Shown here piece after piece: positions 52,651-61,310 of a stretch of 64,000 nucleotides of DNA; the stretch's first letter is position 1, and the number at the start of each line of letters is the position of its first letter. The stretch is from Azotimanducus sp965199815. GTDB taxonomy: Bacteria > Pseudomonadota > Gammaproteobacteria > Pseudomonadales > Azotimanducaceae. Location of the stretch: assembly GCA_965199815.1 (NCBI GenBank), contig CBDATE010000010.1, positions 1 through 64,000 on the forward strand. Reading direction: 5' to 3'. A program made the position numbers and the translations under genes. The notes under the pieces are model-generated. The model saw only the letters and a program-made list of their open reading frames with translations, was not told the DNA's origin and ran no database searches.

Positions 52651-54675
52651 TCACACCAACAGTGGGGCAATGACCAGAGAGACAATGGCCATCACGTTGA
52701 TGAGAATGTTCATGCTCGGCCCGGAGGTGTCCTTGAACGGGTCACCGACCGTATCGCCCACCACGGTGGCGGCATGGGTGTCCGAACCCTTGCCGCCAAG
52801 ATGACCCTTCTCCACATACTTCTTGGCGTTATCCCAGGCACCGCCAGCATTCGCCATAGTCAGCGCGAGCAACACGCAGCCGAGCAATCCGCCACCAAGC
52901 GCGCCACCTAGCGCCTCCGGGCCTATACCGAACCCGACCGCCGGTGGCACACCCACGGCGATCACGCCCGGAATAATCATGCGACGCAAGGCTGCTTGCG
53001 TGGCAATATCGATACAGCGCGCGGTATCCGGCTTCCCCGTGCCCTCGAGCAGGCCGGGAATCTCACGAAACTGGCGACGAATTTCGTTCACCATATCCAT
53101 GGCCGCATCGCCGACTGAAGTCATGGTCAATGACGCAATGAGAAATGGTGTGATGCCCCCGATAAAGAGCCCGATGAGCACCTTGGGGTCACCCAGGTGC
53201 AACGAAAATTCACCCTGTATGTTGCTGATGGTTTCAACATAGGCCGTGATGATGGCCAGCGCAGCCAGCGCAGCTGCTCCTATGGCGAAGCCCTTGCCGA
53301 GCGCGGCGGTGGTGTTGCCCACTTCGTCGAGTGAATCCGTGATCTTGCGCGTCTCTTCCCCAAGCCCGCCCATCTCGGCAATGCCGCCGGCGTTATCAGC
53401 CACGGGCCCGTAGGCATCCACCGCCATGGTCATGCCCACAGTGGCAAGCAAGCCGACGGCGGCGATGCCAACGCCATAAAGCCCCGCCAGTTCCGTCGAA
53501 ACCCAGATGATGGCGCATATGGTCAACAGTGGTACGACGACTGACTGCATGCCGTTGGCAAGACCGGTGATCATGACGGTGGCGGAACCCGTCTGGCCCG
53601 CCTCGGCGATCTTGCGAATGGGTTTCGCCGAGGTGTAATACTCGGTGACCAGTCCGATGATGACACCGCCCACGGAGCCGAGCAGCACTGCCTGCCAAAC
53701 CGAGGCGCTGGCATTGCTCAGATCCACAACGAACCAGGCCGCAACAAGGAAGATGACGGGAGTGCCTACCATGCCGATCCTGAGCGCCTTGGCGGGATTT
53801 GCCGACGAGAACGCGCGCACCAGAGCGATGCCCAGCACCGAACAGACGAGCCCCACCGAAGCGAGCATGAGCGGCAGAAACATGAGTATTTCCTTGCCCC
53901 TGTACTCGCCAAGGCCGGGGGCGATAGTTTCCACCGTCGCTGCACTCAAGGTTGCAGCGATAGCGATAGTGGCAATCATGGAGCCGCAGTAGGACTCGAA
54001 GATATCCGAACCCATGCCGGCCACATCTCCGACGTTATCGCCGACATTGTCGGCAATCACACCCGGGTTGCGCGGGTCGTCCTCGGGAATACCGGCTTCG
54101 ATCTTGCCAACCAGATCCGCGCCCACATCGGCACTCTTGGTATAAATGCCGCCGCCGACGCGCGAAAAGAGCGCTACCACCGAAGCTCCCATGCCGAAGC
54201 CGTGAATGTTCTCGGCAGTGTGCGGGTCTCCACCAAAAAACAGGTACACCGCACCCAGACCGAGCAGGCCCAGAGCGGCAACGGCGAGCCCCATGATGGA
54301 GCCGCCAAAGAAGGCGACGGACAGTGCGTCCGACATGCCTCGGGTGTGCGCCGCTGTGGTGGTACGCACATTCGCGCGCGTTGCGGTGTACATCCCCAGC
54401 CAGCCAGCCAGTGCCGACGAAAGCGCCCCGGCAAGGAATGCCAGTGCCGTTTCCGGACCCAGAGACCACCACAGGATACCCAGAAGGATGGCCGCGAATA
54501 TGGCGAGATTCAGATACTCCCGGCGCATGAACACCATGGCGCCTTGATGAATCGTCTCGGCGATGTCCTGCAATGCCTGCTCTCCGGCTGGATAGCGTCG
54601 CACGAGAAAATAGATGACCCCCGCAACTGCGAGGCCAAACGCACCGACAAGGGGCGGAACTAGTTCTATCTGCAT
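52651..54675 (-). CDS. hppA: Membrane proton/sodium-translocating pyrophosphatase HppA
   Basis: Hydrolyses pyrophosphate and pumps protons or sodium across the inner membrane. About 16 membrane helices. Substrate motifs: GGGIYTKSADVGADLVGKIE, EDDPRNPGVIADNVGDNVGD, and the C-terminal GGKGSDTHAATVVGDTVGDP. GNTTAALGKG carries Ala where K+-independent enzymes have Lys, so it should be K+-dependent. I start at MQIELVPPLVGAFG (54675, 674 aa, normal length). The reading frame stays open far upstream through a transposase remnant, which is not part of the protein. Confidence 0.95.
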   Translation of the reverse strand: MQIELVPPLVGAFGLAVAGVIYFLVRRYPAGEQALQDIAETIHQGAMVFMRREYLNLAIFAAILLGILWWSLGPETALAFLAGALSSALAGWLGMYTATRANVRTTTAAHTRGMSDALSVAFFGGSIMGLAVAALGLLGLGAVYLFFGGDPHTAENIHGFGMGASVVALFSRVGGGIYTKSADVGADLVGKIEAGIPEDDPRNPGVIADNVGDNVGDVAGMGSDIFESYCGSMIATIAIAATLSAATVETIAPGLGEYRGKEILMFLPLMLASVGLVCSVLGIALVRAFSSANPAKALRIGMVGTPVIFLVAAWFVVDLSNASASVWQAVLLGSVGGVIIGLVTEYYTSAKPIRKIAEAGQTGSATVMITGLANGMQSVVVPLLTICAIIWVSTELAGLYGVGIAAVGLLATVGMTMAVDAYGPVADNAGGIAEMGGLGEETRKITDSLDEVGNTTAALGKGFAIGAAALAALAIITAYVETISNIQGEFSLHLGDPKVLIGLFIGGITPFLIASLTMTSVGDAAMDMVNEIRRQFREIPGLLEGTGKPDTARCIDIATQAALRRMIIPGVIAVGVPPAVGFGIGPEALGGALGGGLLGCVLLALTMANAGGAWDNAKKYVEKGHLGGKGSDTHAATVVGDTVGDPFKDTSGPSMNILINVMAIVSLVIAPLLV

Positions 54676-54789
54676 GGTTGTGATCACCGTGAAAGTGCTG
54701 GCGAGTCCGCCAGGGTCAGGTGGAATGGGAAAATGAATAGCCCGCAATTTTAGCATGAGGACAGAGGCGAACTCCGAACGGGGAGCTCG

Positions 54790-55750
54790 TTCACTAGATA
54801 TGAGACCGAGGGGCGGGCGCGGAAAGGGAGGATACGGCGACGGGGTTTCCTGATCGAGGGACATATGGGGCCGGATGTTGTTGTATCCGTACCTGGCGAA
54901 CGACTTCGGCGACGGTGAGTTCGCCGCCGAATCCGCCCCGGAATTCGATACGAGATGTTCGACACAGCCGTTGAGCGCGTGGCGGGAGGACGAAGAGCGG
55001 GAGTTTGTTGTGTTGGCAGGCTCGTTCGAACTCGGCCATGAACTCGGAGCCGGCTGAAGGGATTTGATCCACGAGTAGTCATCGAGCAGGGCGTTGAGGA
55101 AGCGGCGAGCGTTGTAAGCGGTGGCGGACGTGAAGACGCGGCAGAACATGATCTTGGTACTTGGGCAGACGGCCGGAACTCCTTGAGTGTTTTGCCGTCG
55201 CGGGAGATGGACATGTGGTCGATACAGACGAGTTGGCCGGGTGTGGAGGCGCGCATACCGGAGGGGAGGCGCTTGGCGTGGCCGTGGGCGAAGTTGCGAC
55301 GCTTCTTGGGTTTGGTACGACCGCGGAGGAAGGCGCAGGGGCGTATATGGCCGAGTGCAATGCCTTTCTTCAAGATGCGCCCGATAGTGGACTCGCTCAG
55401 GAGGGTACCTTGATGGGCGAGCACGATGTGCAGCCTGGCCTTTCCCATAGACTTTTCCTACATAAGAGGGGAACTTGCGACGCATGTTCCAGACTGCCCA
55501 CGCGGTATCGCGTGTCCACTCGTGTCCCCGGGACGAGCGCGGCTTCCTGCTCTTTGCGGCGAGTGCGCGGACTCCGCCATCCCGGTAGCGTTTCTTCCAG
55601 CGGTCCAGCTGTGGAGAGTCGCCCTCGACCAGCCGATAGCATCAAGTGGTGGCCTCGGAGCAGCCTTCGGAGCGAATCGGAGGTACATCCCGGATCGGTC
55701 GAAGGCATCCGCGTGACTTCGTCAAATTTTCTCTTGGAGTAAAATTGCAT
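54790..55750 (-). pseudogene. Decayed integrase-type transposase
   Basis: Fragments of one DDE/integrase-core transposase in three minus-strand frames: MQFYSKRKFDEVTR and SLRRLLRG at the start, QLVCIDHMSISRDGKTLKEF, then TKIMFCRVFTSATAYNARRF, then SEFMAEFERACQHNKLPLF, and finally NNIRPHMSLDQETP near the end. At least three frameshifts are needed, and the expected second Asp (SDGG) reads SAG. Non-functional. IS481-like architecture is likely, but the terminal repeats were not identified. Confidence 0.7.
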
Positions 55751-55853
55751 CGTTCGGTACCCTTTCGGTTGTAAAAAAGAAGTCAGTATCCGAACCGTCG
55801 CCCGGATGCTGCGTGTGCGTGGCATCCGGGGGTACCGGCGCAGATGAATCGCT

Positions 55854-56201
55854 GCGCCCCTTATTGGACAGGATCGTTCAAGGAGTCCTCGTCGAGATGA
55901 GGTGTGGTTTGGGTCAGGGCTCGAGAATCAGGTGACGCAGAGTGATGGATTTGGGCCGGGTACTCTTGCCGAGGGGCTGTGTGAAGTCAGGAAGGAGTGA
56001 GGTGGTCGGGAACGCTGCGGGGGGCGGCGAGTCATGGCCGGAAGCGAACTTCCGGCCATGAATGACCGGCGTATAACTGCCAGTTTTCAGGGCACTCCCT
56101 GAAAGAAATCAATCAATCCTTACCCAGGCTCCGCATCTGTTTGGACTAGTACAAACGGGGAGCTGGTCAAGGCAGGGGAAACTCTGAATAACAGAGGTTT
56201 C
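55854..56201. other. Non-coding gap between transposase remnant and res
   Basis: No credible gene. It contains a perfect 13-bp hairpin with CGAA loop (56032-56061, arm TCATGGCCGGAAG) and, at its right end, the second copy of the GGGAAACTCTG hairpin, which touches the res stop codon. Confidence 0.6.
56032..56061. repeat. Perfect 13-bp stem-loop
   Basis: TCATGGCCGGAAG and CTTCCGGCCATGA pair perfectly around CGAA. It lies in the non-coding gap between the transposase remnant and res. No T-run follows closely; it may stabilise or terminate RNA from either side. Confidence 0.8.
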
Positions 56202-56202
56202 C
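56176..56202 (-). terminator. Hairpin at the res stop codon
   Basis: GGGAAACTCTG pairs with CAGAGGTTTCC (one bulged G). It directly follows the TAG stop of res. The same element, perfect, directly follows the TAG stop of the DnaJ-domain gene at 29562-29588. Confidence 0.55.
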
Positions 56203-58757
56203 TATGCCCCCAGCGCTGCATTCAGTTGCCGTTGCCAGGCATCCTCATCCACCACCCTGAAACTCACCACCTTGTTGCGCATGGCGGGCACGAATTCCGC
56301 CCAGTCGGCCCTGCGGGCATGCTCGCTACACAGATCGAACACGGAGCGCTTGTATTCCGTGTTGGCCGATTGCCCGAGATGCAGCCCCTTGGTCTCCAGA
56401 ACATACACCCGATGGAAGGCATCGCTGGAATTTTCCTCATCGGGTCTCAAGGTGACGATGAAATCTGCGTAGATGCGGCCTCGCTGCCAACCCTGAACGT
56501 AGTAATCCTTGCGGGCGCGGTTGCGGTACCAGAAGAACAGGCGCTCCTGACGGTCCAGATAAGTGGCCACCTTGCTCTCCAAGTCGTTCAGGTCATCCTC
56601 CGCGGTCCAGTCGAACAGGCTGCGCTGGTAGGGGGTGCCGTCCTCGCGATTGGCTTGCTTGGCCGGTGGCACTTCGATGGCGGCGGGCAGTCGATGGAAG
56701 CTCAAGTCGTCCATCACCACCATGAAACGCATCAGACCGGAATCGAGCAACTCGCCGAACACGCGCTCGGCGAGGCGGTCACGTTCTGCGCCAAGTCGCT
56801 TGCGCATTTCTTCCAGTATGAAGAGTGCGTTCGCCGCCACCTGCTGTTTGGAGTGTCTTTCCAGCAGCTTCCCGAACACACGGCGAGCCAGATCATGGCC
56901 CCGCCACGGATTGGGCATGACATCGAGCAAGTGGTGCGCCGCAAAGTAGAAATCCATCCCGTCACCCCTGGTGACCGGGCTTTCAATCCTGTCCGGCTCA
57001 GCGAGCAGAGGTTCCCGAGCCAGGCCCGCCCGCAGTGCCAACTCGCGGCGCTCGCCGTGTTCCAGAGGAAGGTCGTACAGCGGAGACACATCCACCTCGT
57101 CCCAAGGCACCTTCGAGAGAATGTCCGCCTCGTAGTACACGAGCCGCCACTTGCCCTGGTCCTGAATCATGAAGGCTGGCAGCACAAGGTCCCGGGCCGC
57201 TTGTCCAAGGGGCTGGCGCGGCTCATGCCGAACGAGGCCGGCTGGCCGGGCGGAGGCATCCTCGTCCAACTCGATATGTCCCTCCAGGCCATGCAGACCC
57301 TCGAGACCAAATCCCTTGCGTACATCCTTCAGCAGATCGTTGCCGCGGCGATGGAAGCAGAAGACATAGCTTTCATCCAGCGAGCGGACATGGGTCTTGC
57401 GGGCAGCTGGCTGCCGCAGAATTCGGCCAACCAGCTGCGTGAGGGCGTTGCGGGAACCGGGGTTGGTCAACAGGCACAGGACATAGGCAAACGCGCAATC
57501 CCACCCCTCCTGCAGCGCCTGCCTGGTGATGATGTAGCGAATCGGACAATCACGAGACATCAATCCGCCGACTTCGTCCACATCCTTCAGTTCATCGCGT
57601 TGGCTGGTCTTGACGGCGATGTGCTCGCGCCGGATGCCCGGTACCCTGATCAGGTACTCGCGCACATCCTCCGCATGAATCAAGCCTGCCTGTCGCTGCT
57701 CGCGCCCGGTGCGCTCGACCTGAATCACACAGATTGGCCTGATGTAGTGCCCGCTCGCTGCTTCATAGGTACGCGCTTCTTCTTCAAGATAGTCGCGATG
57801 GGTGAGCGCGGCAAGCAGGGTCTGACGCCAATCAACATTGGCACTGTTGCGGATGTGCAGGTCGAGCTTGATCATCTCTTCGGACAGGAGGTCGCGCCCC
57901 GACACTTCCACCAGTATGTTGGCAGTCTCGGGCGGCGTGGCGGACAGCTCGACGATCATGCAGGGGTTGAACCCCTCGAGCGTCGCCTTGGCACCGGGGC
58001 TGTACGCCTTGTGCCCCTCATCAAGAATGATGAGGGGCTGCAACAGGCGCAGGGTGTTGCCGAGCGAGGTCTTGATTTGACGCTCCCAAAGACCCGCGCC
58101 GCCAGCACCGCCATCGCCGCCAGCACCGCCATCAAAGGTGTCGAGATTGGGCACCTCTTCCAGCAGTTGTCGCTGCCCCGCCAAGTCGTCATCGTCCGGA
58201 AAGAAGCGCTCGAAGCCGGCGCTGTCGCGAAACATCCGCAAGGTTTCCTTGGTCATGCGATTGGCTGACGGCAGCATGAGCATCAACACACACAGATTCT
58301 CGCGCACATCAGCAGGATTGAAGCGGCTGTTCTTTTCCAGCACCAGGGTTCGGCCAGCAGAAGCCAGATCAAGTTGCTGTCGGTAGGGATGGTCGCGGTC
58401 CTTCAGGGCACCCAGGGTTTGACGGTAGATCTGCGTTGTCGGAACAACCCACAACACCAGCCCGGTCTGACGGCGCAGGTAGTGAATGTTCACCAGATCA
58501 ATGACCTTGATCGCAAGCAGTGTTTTGCCCCCGCCGGTCGGGATCTCGAGGCAGAAAGATGGCAGCGGTCGGCCCAGAGCGTCACGACGTGACTGATAGG
58601 GACGCCCGGGTACAGCCTTCAGCCAGGTACTTCGCGCCCAATCGTAATCCGGGTCCACTTCCAGCAAAGGCAGCGCTTTTTCGCGCCACTCCCGCAATCG
58701 CTCAAGGTAGTTCTGAACGGTCTCCAGAGCGCGCTTCTGGAAGTCCTTGAGGATCAT
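56202..58757 (-). CDS. res: Type III restriction enzyme, Res subunit
   Basis: 851 aa. Helicase/nuclease subunit that cleaves DNA with the Mod subunit. Walker A EIPTGGGKTLLAIK near the N-terminus, DEGH box in IILDEGHKAYSPG, SATPP, and a helicase motif VI-like TQLVGRILRQP. Near the C-terminus the PD-ExK-type nuclease core is ADFIV..VYVLETKGLHLG. It overlaps mod by four bases, so Mod is translated first. The full set of motifs suggests an active enzyme. Confidence 0.92.
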   Translation of the reverse strand: MILKDFQKRALETVQNYLERLREWREKALPLLEVDPDYDWARSTWLKAVPGRPYQSRRDALGRPLPSFCLEIPTGGGKTLLAIKVIDLVNIHYLRRQTGLVLWVVPTTQIYRQTLGALKDRDHPYRQQLDLASAGRTLVLEKNSRFNPADVRENLCVLMLMLPSANRMTKETLRMFRDSAGFERFFPDDDDLAGQRQLLEEVPNLDTFDGGAGGDGGAGGAGLWERQIKTSLGNTLRLLQPLIILDEGHKAYSPGAKATLEGFNPCMIVELSATPPETANILVEVSGRDLLSEEMIKLDLHIRNSANVDWRQTLLAALTHRDYLEEEARTYEAASGHYIRPICVIQVERTGREQRQAGLIHAEDVREYLIRVPGIRREHIAVKTSQRDELKDVDEVGGLMSRDCPIRYIITRQALQEGWDCAFAYVLCLLTNPGSRNALTQLVGRILRQPAARKTHVRSLDESYVFCFHRRGNDLLKDVRKGFGLEGLHGLEGHIELDEDASARPAGLVRHEPRQPLGQAARDLVLPAFMIQDQGKWRLVYYEADILSKVPWDEVDVSPLYDLPLEHGERRELALRAGLAREPLLAEPDRIESPVTRGDGMDFYFAAHHLLDVMPNPWRGHDLARRVFGKLLERHSKQQVAANALFILEEMRKRLGAERDRLAERVFGELLDSGLMRFMVVMDDLSFHRLPAAIEVPPAKQANREDGTPYQRSLFDWTAEDDLNDLESKVATYLDRQERLFFWYRNRARKDYYVQGWQRGRIYADFIVTLRPDEENSSDAFHRVYVLETKGLHLGQSANTEYKRSVFDLCSEHARRADWAEFVPAMRNKVVSFRVVDEDAWQRQLNAALGA

Positions 58758-60409
58758 GGCGCAAGGGTCTCCACTGCCTCGTAAATCTCGAACGGCAGCT
58801 GCTGGAAGACGATGCGGTAATAATGCAGAAAATCCGGGTCCATGTACTTGGTAGGGGCAAACACCAGCTTGAGCCGATCACCTTTCGGCAGCTTCCTGGC
58901 CACTGGCAGCGACAATGCGAGGTTCTTGAGCGCCTCGACATCATCGGCATAGATCAGGAAGAGATCGTAGAGTTTGCTGCGGCCGATGAACCAGGTGGAT
59001 TCATCGACTTGCGTCGGGTCGAACTCCTCGCCGGTAGCGGTGAAGAAGATATAACTCGCGAGCTTTTCGTAGTCGGGCAAGCTGGTGCCGTCGAGGATGG
59101 CTTGGCGGCGCATGGGTTCGCCGAGCTTGAAGTAACTGAAGGTGCCGCCCAGCCCGGCCTTGAGCAGGGGATCCCTGGCGGTTGGCACACCCTGAATCAC
59201 GCGACGCACACGCTCCGCGGTGATGTTGTCCGCGTAGTCCTCGCATTCGATGAGCACAAAGCGCCGGTTGCCGCCATCCTCCTTGTTGAGCGCCAGCACC
59301 GCGTGGGCGGTGGTGCCGGAACCGGCGAAGGAGTCAAGGATGATGGAGTCCTTGTCGGTGGCGATCTCGAGGATGCGCTTGATTAATCTGGTTGGCTTTA
59401 CCGTATTGAAAACATCTTCCGACTTTTGAAATTCCAACGCCGCCACAAGTTCCTTCTTCGCTTCCTGAGTGTGTCCAACATCTTTGTGAGGCCAGAGCGT
59501 CTGGGGCACGACTCCGCCGCGCACATCCGACAAGTAGCGCTTGAGGCGCGGCATGCTGTTATCCTTCGCTCCCCACCAAATGCGACCGTCGTGATCGAGT
59601 GCTTTGAACTTGCTTGCAGAGACTTGGAAGTACCTGCCTACTGAGGGTGAGAATGTCTTGCCGGAAGGGCTTTCAACCTCATAGGTACCCGCGCTGTAGT
59701 GGTTTCGGGCAGTGAGGTCGCTGGAAGACCAGGGGCCGCGCGGATCGTCATCGGGATTACTGTAGCGACGGTTGGCTCGTGCACTTCGCTCCAGCAAGTT
59801 TGGCATCCAACTCTCTGCGTGTCGGGAATAGATCAAAATGTGATCATGATCTTCCGAAAAGTGCCTCGCAGAGTTTTTGGGTGAAAAGACCTTTTGCCAG
59901 ACGATATTGGCAACGAAGTTCTCCTCCCCAAACACCTCATCCATCAGGCATCGCAGCCGATGCGCTTCGTTGTCGTCAATGGTGATGAAGATGGCTCCGT
60001 CGTCGGTGAGCAGTTCCCGCAACAGCTTCAAGCGTGGCAGCATCATGCAGCACCACTTGTCATGTCGGGTCAGATCATCCCGGTCCACCACCTTGCCGAG
60101 CCAGTCCTGCATCATGGGTGAGTTCACCCGGTCGTTGTAGGCCCAGCCCTCATTGCCCGTGTTGTAGGGCGGATCAATGAAGATGCACTTCACCTTGCGG
60201 TGATGGGTTGGCAGCAGCGCCTTCAGCGCCGCAAGGTTATCGCCGTGGATAATGAGATTGTCGTGCAGGCTGGCCTTCTCGGACAGACCCTTGGCCTTGA
60301 CCGGCGTGAGTTGGTGATAAGGCACCACCAAGTGGTAGTTCTCGACAAAAACCTTGCCTTTGAAGCCGAGGCTGGTCACGCACCGATTGTCCCTGAATTT
60401 GCCCATCAT
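58754..60409 (-). CDS. mod: Type III DNA methyltransferase, Mod subunit
   Basis: About 551 aa adenine methyltransferase that gives sequence recognition. Catalytic DPPYNTG (motif IV) is near residue 80, before the AdoMet-binding FAGSGTTAHAVL near residue 360: the beta-class order of type III Mod. The variable region between is the target-recognition domain. ATG 60409 or 60406 is likely; no clear Shine-Dalgarno. First gene of the mod-res operon. Confidence 0.92.
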   Translation of the reverse strand: MMGKFRDNRCVTSLGFKGKVFVENYHLVVPYHQLTPVKAKGLSEKASLHDNLIIHGDNLAALKALLPTHHRKVKCIFIDPPYNTGNEGWAYNDRVNSPMMQDWLGKVVDRDDLTRHDKWCCMMLPRLKLLRELLTDDGAIFITIDDNEAHRLRCLMDEVFGEENFVANIVWQKVFSPKNSARHFSEDHDHILIYSRHAESWMPNLLERSARANRRYSNPDDDPRGPWSSSDLTARNHYSAGTYEVESPSGKTFSPSVGRYFQVSASKFKALDHDGRIWWGAKDNSMPRLKRYLSDVRGGVVPQTLWPHKDVGHTQEAKKELVAALEFQKSEDVFNTVKPTRLIKRILEIATDKDSIILDSFAGSGTTAHAVLALNKEDGGNRRFVLIECEDYADNITAERVRRVIQGVPTARDPLLKAGLGGTFSYFKLGEPMRRQAILDGTSLPDYEKLASYIFFTATGEEFDPTQVDESTWFIGRSKLYDLFLIYADDVEALKNLALSLPVARKLPKGDRLKLVFAPTKYMDPDFLHYYRIVFQQLPFEIYEAVETLAP

Positions 60410-60508
60410 TAGACAGGAACGCAAAGCACGGAGTCAATGCGTTCGTGGTCGTTCACCGGTTTTGGGACGTAATGCCTCGCCCGCGGCGCGTCAGGGTTCT
60501 TCGTTTTT

Positions 60509-60705
60509 CCGCTGGCTCTCGCCCGCGTCCCCGAAGCCGCCTCCACCGGGGGTGTGCATGACGATGGCATCGCCCGCGTCAAGAAACACGCGCTCACAAC
60601 CGCGCAGCGTCTCCACGCGCCCATCGGCGCGACGAAGCTGATTCACTCCGCGCGCCCCCGGGCTGTCCGCCCGCGAGTCCCGGCGGTGGTGTCTCGCGAT
60701 GGCTG
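60509..60705 (-). repeat. Duplicated 3' end of the 5-oxoprolinase gene
   Basis: 197 bases nearly identical to 61323-61518, the 3' end of the oxoprolinase/hydantoinase gene (one C inserted near 60657). It includes neither its start nor its native stop, so it is a dead fragment. It lies between mod and a truncated protease-like frame, at the border of the type III restriction genes. Confidence 0.93.
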
Positions 60706-61223
60706 TTGGGCTTATGGGACAAATTTACGGTCAAATTGACCCATCGCGATTAGGCGAGGTTGAGAGGTATGTGCGGGTGTCGTTAGAGTACGGATCCAGA
60801 CTACAATCAGGAAATGTGAAATCCGATACCATCATCAAACTCGTTGCTGGGTACCCGTCGCACGAATTTGTTATAGATCGAACCGAAGCGCGAGAACTTT
60901 TCAATAGGATTGACAAGCCTACTGACGAGTTGGAAAGGCTCTGGGATACGCTTTCCAGTATCAAATCAAAAGCAATTCGATCCGGAGAGAGTTTCACACG
61001 TTGCCTCAGCAGGAACGAAATGACTCATGAACATGAATCTGAAGGAGATGCAAGTGAACCGAAATCCGCTGAAAAATCGGGAACTACAACAAGAAAAGAT
61101 AGCTCGAATGCGCAGTCAAATGACGGACAAGTACGATCCAAACCTGCCAAAAAGCGACATACACTCCCTTCGGACGCTCAAAACACCAACTGCAAAAGAG
61201 GTGATCAGAGCAGGGTAGCCTGA
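60706..61223 (+). pseudogene. C-terminal fragment of an SDH-type serine protease
   Basis: The open frame begins at the duplication junction (ATG 60699 lies in the duplicate) and has no own start signal. MGQIYGQIDPSRLGEVER and AGYPSHEFVIDRTEARELF resemble the C-terminal part of the ClpP-fold serine-dehydratase-protease family (SDH_sah). The catalytic N-terminal part is missing. The tail is charged and disordered. Identification is moderate, and it is unlikely to be functional. Confidence 0.5.
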
Positions 61224-61310
61224 AGATGTGATTCCGATTCGCTGGACAGTTCGGTGGCGAGAACGAGGCATACTCGGGTTGGTTTTGAAACCCCGGTAGC
61301 CTATTGCTGG

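Noticed and set aside
54676..55485. 944-residue version of HppA starting at 55485
   Set aside because: The extra N-terminal 270 residues are decayed transposase sequence; the usual 674-residue protein starts at 54675.
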